Positions 17,117 to 25,035 of a stretch of 40,589 bases of DNA are shown piece after piece. Under the pieces are notes generated by a model. The model saw only the letters and a program-made list of their open reading frames with translations, searched no databases and was not told where the DNA came from. A program made the translations under genes and the position numbers. How positions within the stretch are numbered: the stretch's first letter is position 1; the number at the start of each line of letters is the position of its first letter. The DNA lies in the NCBI RefSeq assembly GCF_001544915.2, contig NZ_FCOE02000056.1:1-40589 (forward strand), written 5' to 3'. The stretch is from Caballeronia pedi (lineage in GTDB: Bacteria; Pseudomonadota; Gammaproteobacteria; Burkholderiales; Burkholderiaceae).

Positions 17117-17469
17117 TCGAGTATTCTGGTCAGGGGCGAGGGGGCGCATAGTGCTCGAATTCAAGTTTGGCGCGCCGTCCCAAGGGCGTCAGCCACGCGC
17201 GATGAGAAAACAACAGATGCGGAGGAGGGGCGCTCCTCGCTGCGGGCGTTTCGCGCGTGCAGGGTGCGCCGACGGGTGCCGCGGCTTCGCAAATCGACGC
17301 GCGCGCACCATTGCTGAATTTCGCTCACAAGGGCATGCTTGTTTTGAGCCGTAGTCGATCCGCAGGCACATCGGCTAGAGTCCGTCGCGGGTGTCTCACG
17401 AAGTCAATTCGTCATGCGTGACGTTTGTGCGTCACGCCGGCTACTCGTTGCCGATTCGTTCCTGCAGGG

Positions 17470-18927
17470 TCAGGTAACGTGGTGCACGTAGCGTGGGTGC
17501 ATGAAGGCTTCTATGCCTTCGTGTCCTCCTTCCACGCCATAACCGCTGTCCTTCACGCCGCCGAACGGCGCTTCGATTTGCGAAACCGCGAAGGTATTGA
17601 TGCCGACCCCACCGACCTGCAATTCGTCGGCAACCGTCACCGCCGTCGCCGCTGAACGGGTGAACGCGTAGCCGGCCAGACCGTAGGGCAGGCGGTTCGC
17701 TTCCATGAGCGCTTCTTCGACAGTCGAGAATCGGGTGGCCAGCGCGAGGGGGCCGAAGGGCTCGACGTTCATCGCCCGGGCGCTTCGGGGCACATCCGCT
17801 ATCAGAGTCGGGCGCCAGAACGTGCCTTGAAGATCGCCTCGATCGCCTCGATTGCCACCGGCGACGAGTCGGCCACCCTGGCTGATGGCCTCCGAGACCA
17901 TCTCTTCGACCGCGTCGCGCCTGCGCCGGTTGGCGAGCGCGCCCATCTGGCTGGCAGGGTCCACGCCGGGCCCGACGACTATGCGGTCCATCGCTTCGCC
18001 GTATCGCCGGACAAAGGCCTCGTAGATGCCTTCCTGCACGATGAATCTGGTCGGGCACGTGCATACCTGACCTGCGTTTCGAATCTTGCCTTGTACGCAG
18101 GTCGCGACGGTCGTATCGAGATCTGCGTCGTCGAACACGAGTACAGGTGCGTGGCCGCCCAACTCCAGGGTGCAGGGCTTGAGCCCCTCGGCCGCCAGCG
18201 TGGCGAGGCGCCGCCCGACCTCTGTGGAGCCGGTGAAATGAACCTTGCGGATGATGTCGGAGCGGATCAGGTGACTTGATACATCTCCCGGCACGCCGAA
18301 AACGACATTCAACGTGCCGGCCGGCAACCCTGCATCCTGGAGCGCCTGGGCAATCCCGATGGTGGAGGCAGGGGTTTCCTCCGCAGGTTTGATCACGACC
18401 GTGCAACCGGCGGCCAGCGCCGTCGCGATCTTCCGCGCGGGTAGCACACCGGGAAAATTCCACGGTGTGAACGCGGCTACGGGGCCGAGCGGTTGCATCA
18501 CCACCATCTGACGCGCGCCTCGCGTGCGCGCCGGGATGATCCTGCCGTTGGCGCGCAATGCTTCTGCCGCATTCCATTCGAGTGTTTCGGCAACGATCGA
18601 AAACTCGAGTGTCGACTCCGTCAGCGTCTTGCCCTGTTCCAGCGTCATCAGACGAGCCAGGTGAGCGCTACGTTCCCGAACCAGATGAGCGGCGCGGTTG
18701 AGTACAGCGGCGCGTTCGATTGCCGGCGTTTTTCTCCATATATCGAAAGCTGATGAGCTGGAAGCAAGGGCGTCGTCGAGATCCTGCCTGCTTGCCCGTG
18801 GCACCTCGGCCAGTACTTCTCCCGTCGCGGGATTTCGCACGAAGCCGCAACGACCGTCGCCGCCACGACGCCATTCTCCACCGATGAACTGCATCGGCAC
18901 CGGATATTCATTGCTCTGCCTGTCCAT
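17470..18927 (-). CDS. NAD(P)-dependent aldehyde dehydrogenase
   Basis: The enzyme oxidises an aldehyde, probably a semialdehyde, to the acid. The 485-aa protein has the family fold. Its cofactor segment is FTPWNFPGVLPARK followed by KPAEETPAS, then FTGSTEVGRRLA, the general-base glutamate in LELGGHAPV and the catalytic cysteine in NAGQVCTCPTRF. The C-terminal EAPFGGVKDSGYG motif is intact. Overall pattern is closest to succinate-semialdehyde-type enzymes. ATG 18927 has AGGG 9 nt and AGGA 2 nt upstream. It is divergent from the alcohol dehydrogenase at 19302 and shares the control region 18928-19301, so the pair could oxidise an alcohol through its aldehyde to an acid. Confidence 0.93.
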   Translation of the reverse strand: MDRQSNEYPVPMQFIGGEWRRGGDGRCGFVRNPATGEVLAEVPRASRQDLDDALASSSSAFDIWRKTPAIERAAVLNRAAHLVRERSAHLARLMTLEQGKTLTESTLEFSIVAETLEWNAAEALRANGRIIPARTRGARQMVVMQPLGPVAAFTPWNFPGVLPARKIATALAAGCTVVIKPAEETPASTIGIAQALQDAGLPAGTLNVVFGVPGDVSSHLIRSDIIRKVHFTGSTEVGRRLATLAAEGLKPCTLELGGHAPVLVFDDADLDTTVATCVQGKIRNAGQVCTCPTRFIVQEGIYEAFVRRYGEAMDRIVVGPGVDPASQMGALANRRRRDAVEEMVSEAISQGGRLVAGGNRGDRGDLQGTFWRPTLIADVPRSARAMNVEPFGPLALATRFSTVEEALMEANRLPYGLAGYAFTRSAATAVTVADELQVGGVGINTFAVSQIEAPFGGVKDSGYGVEGGHEGIEAFMHPRYVHHVT

Positions 18928-19020
18928 TCCTGTCGCCCTGTGATAGTGCGGCGTCCGTGTCCACGGAGCGCCACCATGAGTGGATCGATGACCGGACGTT
19001 AAACTGCGAAATCTAAATAG

Positions 19021-19034
19021 TCAATGGATAACCA
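19021..19034. promoter_or_regulatory. Operator-family site TCAATGGATAACCA
   Basis: It matches TCAATGGTTAACCA at 27934 except for one base and lies 94 bp upstream of the aldehyde dehydrogenase start. On the minus strand it overlaps a possible -35 element. Confidence 0.6.
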
Positions 19035-19153
19035 ATAGCTTAAAGATCATGAGACGCGGTTCTTCATAGTGTTCCAAAGTTGGCGTATCAGCAGAGATTG
19101 AAGCCAATACGATCAAATTGGAAAGTGCTAGCGATCATCCCTCGATAAATTAA

Positions 19154-19188
19154 TCAATGGTTGACATATAGACGGTTGCGGTTACTAT
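19154..19188 (+). promoter_or_regulatory. Sigma-70 promoter with overlapping TCAATGGTTGACA operator
   Basis: A consensus -35 TTGACA (19161-19166), a 16-bp spacer and -10 TACTAT (19183-19188) precede the alcohol dehydrogenase operon. The 13-mer TCAATGGTTGACA (19154-19166) covers the -35 and occurs again exactly at 28021 and, on the other strand, at 34463. A repressor bound there would block RNA polymerase. Confidence 0.75.
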
Positions 19189-19301
19189 CGGCTCTGAATG
19201 GTGTGTAAACAGGACCGCCACTCGGCCGACAGGAATGCGTCGGCTCGGCGCACGACACGGCGCGGCGGATTTTGGTCTCGACAAGAAGGAAGGGATTGGT
19301 T

Positions 19302-20339
19302 ATGAAAGCGCTTGTCCTGGAAGGAATTCAGCAGCTTGCGGTTCGCGACGTGCCGGACCCTCAACCGGCTGCTCTGGGCGCGTTCATTCGCGTGCAGGCC
19401 AACGGCGTGTGCCGTAGCGACTGGCACGGCTGGATCGGTGATAGCAAGCGGGAATTTCCGCTCATCATGGGCCATGAAATGACCGGGATCATCGAAGACG
19501 TGATGCCGGGCGTGACGCGATTCAAAAAGGGCGACCGGGTCGTCGTTCCCTTCTCCGGCAGCGAAGGAACCTGCGAGTATTGCCAGAGTGGACAGTCGCA
19601 TCTGTGCGACGGCGGCATCATCCCGGGCCGGACATACTCGGGTGGCTATGCTGAATTCGTGAGCGTCCCGCATGCGGACCGGAACCTCATGGCGTTGCCC
19701 GATGACATCAGCTTCACCGACGGTGCCGCGCTCGGGTGTCGATTCATGACCTCCTTCCACGGACTGGTCGACCGGGCCGAGCTTCGGGCCGGGGAATGGG
19801 TCGTGGTCTATGGGTGCGGAGGTGTGGGCCTGTCGGCGATCAACATCGCTGCCTCGCTGGGCGCAAGCGTGATCGGCGTCGATATCAACGACGCCAATCT
19901 CGATCTGGCGAACGAGATGGGCGCGCACTTCGCGATAAACAGTCGGGAATCGAAGGCGGTCGAGGCGGTCATGCAGATAACGAAAGGCGGGGCGCATGTG
20001 GCGGTCGACGCCCTCGGGATTGCTCAGACCTGCGTCGATGCGATCATGAGCCTGCGCAAAGGCGGTCGACAACTTCAGATCGGGCTCACGACCAGGAAGG
20101 AAGCAGGGTACGTCAGCGTGCCGATCGATACCATCGTGCTCAGGGAACTGAAGATCATCGGCTCTCTTGGCATGGCGCCGCACCGTTTTGCGTCGATGAT
20201 TCCCATGGTCGCAAGCGGGCGCCTGACTCCCGGCAAGATGGTGACGAAGGAGATCGCTTTGTCCGATGTGAGCGGAGTGTTCGAGAGCATGACCAGGTCG
20301 GCGAACACAGGCACCTTCGTCGTCACTCGGTTCGAGTGA
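19302..20339 (+). CDS. Zinc-type medium-chain alcohol dehydrogenase
   Basis: This is a cytoplasmic MDR-family oxidoreductase of 345 aa, likely oxidising an alcohol with NAD(P). Catalytic-zinc ligands are visible in GVCRSDWHGW, GHEMTG and LGCRFMTSFH; the Rossmann motif is GCGGVGLSAI near residue 175 and the cofactor-selecting acid is in GVDIND. The structural-zinc loop reads SGSEGTCEYCQSGQSHLC, so only three of the four usual cysteines remain and Glu stands at the first position. ATG 19302 has GGAAGGG upstream. It heads a plus operon with the DUF2889 protein and a CoA-transferase. The substrate is unknown. Confidence 0.9.
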   Translation: MKALVLEGIQQLAVRDVPDPQPAALGAFIRVQANGVCRSDWHGWIGDSKREFPLIMGHEMTGIIEDVMPGVTRFKKGDRVVVPFSGSEGTCEYCQSGQSHLCDGGIIPGRTYSGGYAEFVSVPHADRNLMALPDDISFTDGAALGCRFMTSFHGLVDRAELRAGEWVVVYGCGGVGLSAINIAASLGASVIGVDINDANLDLANEMGAHFAINSRESKAVEAVMQITKGGAHVAVDALGIAQTCVDAIMSLRKGGRQLQIGLTTRKEAGYVSVPIDTIVLRELKIIGSLGMAPHRFASMIPMVASGRLTPGKMVTKEIALSDVSGVFESMTRSANTGTFVVTRFE

Positions 20340-20405
20340 GCATCGCGCGCCTCGTCCGGTTCATTCGACAATGCGTCGGGCGCACCGACAGACCCGGAGT
20401 AAGCC

Positions 20406-21017
20406 ATGCCCCTCAGCGAACCGAAGGCGCGAAGCCCGTTGCACAGGCGAGCAATCACGATCGACGCATTTCTCCGCGAAGACAATCTGACCGACATCGA
20501 AGCGACCCTGGTCGATACGAAGCCGGTCGATTTCAGGCTCGGCGTCGAGCGTCCGCACGTCGCGCCTGGAGAGGCGATACATAGAATCTCGGTCCGACTC
20601 ACGGTGGACGGGAGCGGAACGATTCGCGCGACGGAGGTTGCCATGGATGCGACCCCCTACCACTGCTGCAAGGAGGTCGAGAGGCGATTCCAGCTGAACG
20701 GAATCAATCTGGGCGCCGGCTTCATGAGAGCGGTGCGCGAACGCATTGGCGCGGCAGACAACTGCTGGCACGCATCGCAGTTGCTGCCGCAGATGGCGAC
20801 CGTACTTGTTCAGGCGAACTACCTTGCCATGCGTGAACGGATCAAACGCCTTCCCCTCGATGAACGACCGCCGCCGGCGATGCTGAACACTTGCGTCGGC
20901 TGGCAGGATCACCGGCCTCATGTCCAACAGGAATTTCCAGATTTCTATCGGGAGCAGGGTCGGCCGGACCGGTCGGACGATCGTTGCACAGGTCCGGAGG
21001 ACGAGATGCCGACATGA
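20406..21017 (+). CDS. DUF2889 domain protein
   Basis: I recognise the DUF2889 pattern: opening RRAITIDAFLREDNLTDIEA, then LVDTK, GEAIHRISVRLTVD, AMDATPYHCC and the later ELL-like segment WHASQLLPQMATVLVQ. The 203-aa protein is probably cytoplasmic with no membrane helix. DUF2889 genes are commonly found in degradative clusters for acids, aromatics and steroids, but no biochemical activity is established as far as I know. GGAG lies 6 nt upstream of ATG 20406. It lies between the alcohol dehydrogenase and the CoA-transferase, implying a role in the same pathway. The last 30 residues are polar and variable. Confidence 0.8.
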   Translation: MPLSEPKARSPLHRRAITIDAFLREDNLTDIEATLVDTKPVDFRLGVERPHVAPGEAIHRISVRLTVDGSGTIRATEVAMDATPYHCCKEVERRFQLNGINLGAGFMRAVRERIGAADNCWHASQLLPQMATVLVQANYLAMRERIKRLPLDERPPPAMLNTCVGWQDHRPHVQQEFPDFYREQGRPDRSDDRCTGPEDEMPT

Positions 21018-21114
21018 CGGTGCTCGATTTTCTTGTAGCATATTGGGCGGGACGGACCGCACTTCGCACGCACTCAGCGCCGCGCGTCCGCGAATTCCAC
21101 GTGACGAGAAAAGC

Positions 21115-22407
21115 ATGGAGACGACTGCCGGAGCAATGTCGGGGGTGAGGGTAGTAGACCTCACATCGGTGTTCATGGGGCCATGGGCCACACAGATGCT
21201 CGGAGACCTCGGGGCGGATGTCATCAAGGTCGAGCCGCCCGAGGGCGATTGCACACGCAGCATTGGTCCATGCGGAGAGGAAAAGCTTGGGCCGCTGTTC
21301 CTCGGGCTGAACCGAAACAAGCGCAGCATCGTGCTGGACCTGAAGTCCTCGATCGGCCGCGAGGCGTTGCTCCGGCTCGTGAAGGATGCCGATGTGCTTG
21401 CCTACAATATTCGTCCCCAGTCCATGCGACGACTCGGCCTGGACTATGAAACGCTTGCCAGAATCAATCCGCGACTGGTCTATGTCGGCATGTTCGGATT
21501 TTCCCAGCGCGGACGTTACGCGCCTCAGGGCGCTTACGACGACCTGATCCAGGCTGCCACTGCTGTACCTATGGTCGTCGCGATGGCAGGTAACGGCGCC
21601 CCGCGCTATGTGCCTCTCACCATCGCGGATCGTTCGGTCGGAACGTACGCTTTCGGCGTGATCTGCGCCGCACTCTATGCACGGGAACGTTCGGGACTGG
21701 GACAACGCGTCGACGTGCCGATGTTCGAGACGATGGTGTCTCATGTTCTCGGAGACCATCTCTATGGCGAGACCTTCGTTCCGGCCAAAGGAGGCTTCGG
21801 ATACCCACGGCTTCTTTCGGCGCAACGTCGTCCTTATCGGACCAAAGACGGCTACGCGTGTTGCGTGATATACACCGACAATCAGTGGCGCGGCTTCCTG
21901 AAGGCGATTGGCAAGCCGGGTCTTTATCAGTCGGATCCACGCCTGATGAGCATCACGACGCGCACTGCACATGTGAGCGAACTCTACGGCATGGTCAGCG
22001 ACGAAATGGCGCTGCGCACGACCGAGGAGTGGCGCGTCTTGCTGAGTGGAGCCGACATCCCGTTCTTCAAAATGCATACCCTCGAGTCATTGCTCGAGGA
22101 CCCGCATTTGAAGGATTTTGGGTTCTTCAGCGAGACCGACCATCCGGCAGTCGGGCGGATACGGGAGATGGCCGTCCCCAGCGAATGGCGGGACGACACC
22201 CGGCGGAAGCATCGTCATGCTCCTCTCCTGGGCGAGAACAGCCGGGAAATACTTCGCGAGGCGGGCTATGACGAAGCTGGCGTCGATGCGCTCATGTCTT
22301 CAGGCGCATCACTCGACGCCAGTTTCGCAAGCACATGCCATAGCGCTTTTTACAGCGCGTCGACAAAGGCAGGAACCGCCTCGAACAAGTCGCCGATCAA
22401 GCCATAG
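21115..22407 (+). CDS. CaiB/BaiF family CoA-transferase (first copy)
   Basis: Class III CoA-transferases move CoA from a donor such as succinyl-CoA to a carboxylic acid. The 430-aa protein has MSGVRVVDLTSVFMGPWATQ at the start, LGDLGADVIKVEPPEGD, NRNKRSIVLDLK and the likely catalytic Asp in AYDDLIQAAT (about residue 145). ATG 21115 is the probable start; ATG 21136 is possible. The last ~30 residues (after DALMSSGAS) do not resemble the family, and they run 58 bp into the 3' end of convergent etfA. It is third in its operon. It differs clearly from the second CoA-transferase at 25036, so the two probably act on different acids or steps. Confidence 0.9.
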   Translation: METTAGAMSGVRVVDLTSVFMGPWATQMLGDLGADVIKVEPPEGDCTRSIGPCGEEKLGPLFLGLNRNKRSIVLDLKSSIGREALLRLVKDADVLAYNIRPQSMRRLGLDYETLARINPRLVYVGMFGFSQRGRYAPQGAYDDLIQAATAVPMVVAMAGNGAPRYVPLTIADRSVGTYAFGVICAALYARERSGLGQRVDVPMFETMVSHVLGDHLYGETFVPAKGGFGYPRLLSAQRRPYRTKDGYACCVIYTDNQWRGFLKAIGKPGLYQSDPRLMSITTRTAHVSELYGMVSDEMALRTTEEWRVLLSGADIPFFKMHTLESLLEDPHLKDFGFFSETDHPAVGRIREMAVPSEWRDDTRRKHRHAPLLGENSREILREAGYDEAGVDALMSSGASLDASFASTCHSAFYSASTKAGTASNKSPIKP

Positions 22408-23300
22408 TCCGCGATACCGAATATAGGCGCTTCCGGATCCTTGTTGATGGCTACGATGACCTTCGAGTCCTTCATGCCCGCCAAATGCTGGATGGCGCCC
22501 GAGATGCCCACAGCCACATACAAGTGCGGCGCGACGATCTTGCCAGTCTGGCCCACCTGATAGTCGTTCGGCACGAAGCCTGCATCCACGGCGGCACGTG
22601 ATGCACCGAGCGCCGCGCCGAGTTGATCCGCCAGTGGCTCGAGAACTCGGGTGTAGTTCTCGCCGCTGCCCAGACCACGGCCGCCCGAGACGATGATGTG
22701 CGCCGCTGTCAGCTCCGGACGTTCGAGCTTCGTGATTTCGCGACTGTCGAAGTGCGACAGGCCGCTGTCAACCACCACCGCGACATGCTCGACCGGCGCG
22801 CAGCCGCCTTCTGCCGCAGTGGCAGCGAAGGCGGTGGTGCGTACGGTGATCACCTTGATCGGATCGATCGACTGGACGGTCGCGATCGCGTTGCCGGCGT
22901 AGATCGGTCGCTCGAACGTATCGGCGCTCACCACTGCGACGATGTCGCTGATCTGTGCAACGTCGAGCCTGGCCGCAATACGCGGCGCGATGTTTTTGCC
23001 ATAGGCGGTCGCGGGAACGAGGATATGGGAGTATTCCCGTGCGATGGTCAGGGCCGTCGCTTCGATGTTTTCCGCGAGACCTGCTTCCAGATGCGGCGCG
23101 TCGCCAAGAAGCACCTTCGATACTCCCGCGATCTTCGCTGCCGCAGCCGCGGCAGCCTCGGCCTCATATCCGGCGATCAGCACATGAATCTGATTGTCGG
23201 TGAGCGTGGCGAGCAGGGCTGCGGCGGTCAGCGTGTTGAGAGTCGCTTGCTTCAGCGATGCACCCTCTCCCGAGAGTTCTGCAATTACCAGAATCGTCAT
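22350..23300 (-). CDS. etfA: Electron transfer flavoprotein alpha subunit
   Basis: EtfA holds FAD and, with EtfB, takes electrons from acyl-CoA dehydrogenases to the quinone pool. The 316-aa protein is full length. The FAD-binding C-terminal half shows SGGRGLGSGENYTRVLEPLA, the DAGFVPNDYQVGQTGKIVAP run, GISGAIQHLAGM and NKDPEAPIFGIADYGLIGD. GAGG lies about 10 nt before ATG 23300. It is the last gene of the six-gene minus operon, 13 bp after etfB. A dedicated Etf pair next to one acyl-CoA dehydrogenase suggests that dehydrogenase feeds this Etf. No Etf-quinone oxidoreductase is in the window. Confidence 0.96.
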   Translation of the reverse strand: MTILVIAELSGEGASLKQATLNTLTAAALLATLTDNQIHVLIAGYEAEAAAAAAAKIAGVSKVLLGDAPHLEAGLAENIEATALTIAREYSHILVPATAYGKNIAPRIAARLDVAQISDIVAVVSADTFERPIYAGNAIATVQSIDPIKVITVRTTAFAATAAEGGCAPVEHVAVVVDSGLSHFDSREITKLERPELTAAHIIVSGGRGLGSGENYTRVLEPLADQLGAALGASRAAVDAGFVPNDYQVGQTGKIVAPHLYVAVGISGAIQHLAGMKDSKVIVAINKDPEAPIFGIADYGLIGDLFEAVPAFVDAL

Positions 23301-23313
23301 TTCGAGCGTTTCC

Positions 23314-24063
23314 TCAGAGAACCTTTGCTTCGTTTTTGAGTTTGTCGACCAGCGACTTCACGTCCGGCACGATCACGCCGCCGGAGCGTTTCGCCGGCTC
23401 GGCGACCTTCAGCGTTTTCAGACGCGGTGACACATCCACGCCGAGTTCGACAGGATCGGTCGTCGCCAGAGGCTTTTTCTTCGCCTTCATGATGTTGGGA
23501 AGCGTGACGTAGCGTGGCTCGTTCAGGCGCAGGTCGGTCGTGATCACGGCGGGCAGCTTCAGCGACAGCGTTTCCGCGCCGCCATCGATCTCGCGTGACA
23601 CGATCGCTTTGCCATCGGCGATAAGGAGCTTCGATGCAAAGGTGCCTTGCGGAAGACCTGATAACGCGGCGACCATCTGACCGGTCTGATTCGAATCATC
23701 ATCGATGGCCTGTTTGCCGAGGATCAGCAACTGAGGCTGCTCTTTGTCCATCAGCGCCTTGAGCAGCTTCGCCACGGCCAGGGGCTGAAGTTCTTCGTTC
23801 GATTCGATGAGGATCGCGCGGTCCGCGCCGATTGCCAGCGCAGTGCGCAGGGTCTCATGGCACTGCGCGCTGCCCGCCGACACGGCGATGACTTCCGTCG
23901 CCACGCCCGCTTCTTTCAGACGGACTCCTTCTTCGACCGCAATCTCATCGAATGGATTCATCGACATCTTGACGTTCGAGAGATCGACACCCGTACCGTC
24001 CGATTTAACACGGACCTTCACGTTGTAGTCGACCACACGTTTGACCGGTACCATGACTTTCAT
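23314..24063 (-). CDS. etfB: Electron transfer flavoprotein beta subunit
   Basis: EtfB binds AMP and forms the electron-transfer heterodimer with EtfA. The start MKVMVPVKRVVDYNVKVRVK and the SMNPFDEIAVEEGVRLKEAG stretch are diagnostic. The recognition-loop region GKQAIDDDSNQTGQMVAALSG and the LRLNEPRYVTLPNIMKAKKK segment are intact. From ATG 24063 it is 249 aa, the usual EtfB length, and AAGGA lies upstream; an earlier in-frame start would add ten residues outside the family. It follows the CitE-like lyase gene by 36 bp and precedes etfA by 13 bp in one operon. Confidence 0.96.
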   Translation of the reverse strand: MKVMVPVKRVVDYNVKVRVKSDGTGVDLSNVKMSMNPFDEIAVEEGVRLKEAGVATEVIAVSAGSAQCHETLRTALAIGADRAILIESNEELQPLAVAKLLKALMDKEQPQLLILGKQAIDDDSNQTGQMVAALSGLPQGTFASKLLIADGKAIVSREIDGGAETLSLKLPAVITTDLRLNEPRYVTLPNIMKAKKKPLATTDPVELGVDVSPRLKTLKVAEPAKRSGGVIVPDVKSLVDKLKNEAKVL

Positions 24064-24099
24064 ATGGATTCCTTCGTACACTGTGCGTTTCAAGCGGAG

Positions 24100-24996
24100 T
24101 TAGCTGGATGCCTGTCGCTGATACTTCTCATGGAGATCGAGAAGATTTCGGGCACGCTTCAGGTGCGGAATATCGAACATCTTCCCGTCTATTCCTACGG
24201 TCCCGACTCCACGTTCGTCTGCAAAAGCAGCAACGATCTTTCGTGCCAGCGCAACGTCGTCCGAAGAGGGTGCAAACGCTTCGTTGATCGTCGCAACCTG
24301 ATCGGGATGAATGGCGACGCGACCCGTGAACCCCTCCTGCGCAGCCGTCCGACACGATGCCCGGAGTCCATCGAGATCGCGGTAGTCGACGTAGACCGTT
24401 TCGATGGCCTGCACACCCGCCGATTTGGCGGCAAGCAGTACCGCCGACCGAACCCAACGATAGGTCAGGGTCCAGCGGCCGTGTTCGTCGACGTTGGTGG
24501 ATGCGCCAATCGCGGCGCTCAGATCTTCCGCACCCCAGTTGAGTCCGACGAGACGCGCGAGCCGTGCCGAAGAAAACTCGCCGAGCCGAAGCGGCGCCGA
24601 AGGCGTTTCCGTCGCGACGGGCGCGATCTTGACGTGACCATGCGGAACGTTCTCGCGCGCCTCGAGTGCATCGAGGTAATGACTCAGGCGCAGGACGTCT
24701 TCCGGTCCGTCTATCTTCGGCAGCATGATCCCGTCCGGCGCGCCGCCGATGATCGCGGCAAGGTCGGCGAGGGCGGTGTCGTCGAGCGGGTTGACGCGCA
24801 CCCATAACTGGTACGTGCGCTGCGCTGGTGGCCGGGCGTCGAGGAACGCGCGAATCTTCTGGCGCGCCTTGCCACGGTTGGCCGCGGCCACGGAATCTTC
24901 TAGGTCGAGCACCACGGCATCGGCCCCGGAGCCATCTGCTCTGGCGAGTTTCCTGTCACTGTCGCCTGGCACGAAGAGCCAAGATCGTAGATACAT
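24100..24996 (-). CDS. CitE-like acyl-CoA lyase (malyl/citramalyl-CoA lyase family)
   Basis: CitE-like proteins cleave beta-hydroxyacyl-CoA esters such as malyl-, beta-methylmalyl- or citramalyl-CoA into two smaller units. The 298-aa protein opens RSWLFVPGDSDRKLARA, followed by DAVVLDLEDSV, MLPKIDGPEDV, IAPVATETPSA with the metal-binding Glu, RLVGLNWGAEDLSAAIGA with the metal Asp, and AIHPDQV. All active-site motifs are present. ATG 24996 is chosen because the family begins here and GGGAG lies 8 nt upstream. The CoA-transferase, MaoC and lyase set matches the logic of itaconate or mesaconate degradation (ict-ich-ccl). The product, glyoxylate or pyruvate plus an acyl-CoA, is undetermined. Confidence 0.9.
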   Translation of the reverse strand: MYLRSWLFVPGDSDRKLARADGSGADAVVLDLEDSVAAANRGKARQKIRAFLDARPPAQRTYQLWVRVNPLDDTALADLAAIIGGAPDGIMLPKIDGPEDVLRLSHYLDALEARENVPHGHVKIAPVATETPSAPLRLGEFSSARLARLVGLNWGAEDLSAAIGASTNVDEHGRWTLTYRWVRSAVLLAAKSAGVQAIETVYVDYRDLDGLRASCRTAAQEGFTGRVAIHPDQVATINEAFAPSSDDVALARKIVAAFADERGVGTVGIDGKMFDIPHLKRARNLLDLHEKYQRQASS

Positions 24997-25035
24997 GAGT
25001 TGAACTCCCTCGAAAGCGTTGATGAGTTTCGACAT

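Larger units (their letters stand above)
16862..17469. other. 608-bp intergenic region between MHS transporter and aldehyde dehydrogenase genes
   Basis: The stretch holds two palindromes of the island's operator family (listed separately), a perfect 8-bp inverted repeat GCGTGACG / CGTCACGC at 17416-17437, and no convincing gene. Short frames here are Arg-rich and lack ribosome binding sites. The inverted repeat starts 33 nt after the aldehyde dehydrogenase stop (minus strand) and could help end that transcript, though no T-run follows. Confidence 0.6.
18928..19301. other. 374-bp divergent control region
   Basis: The region separates the aldehyde dehydrogenase (minus) from the alcohol dehydrogenase operon (plus). 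It contains two operator-family sites (19021-19034 and 19154-19166) spaced 133 bp apart, and a strong sigma-70 promoter for the plus operon. On the minus strand TTGACT (19019-19024) followed 17 bp later by TAACGT is a possible weak promoter for the aldehyde dehydrogenase. No gene is seen. Confidence 0.65.

Noticed and set aside
17105..17354. Short plus-strand frames in the transporter-dehydrogenase gap
   Set aside because: One starts inside the palindromic operator; all are Arg-rich without ribosome binding sites.
17416..17437. Inverted repeat GCGTGACG / CGTCACGC as a firm terminator
   Set aside because: It lacks a T-run and could equally be a protein-binding site, so it is only mentioned with the intergenic region.
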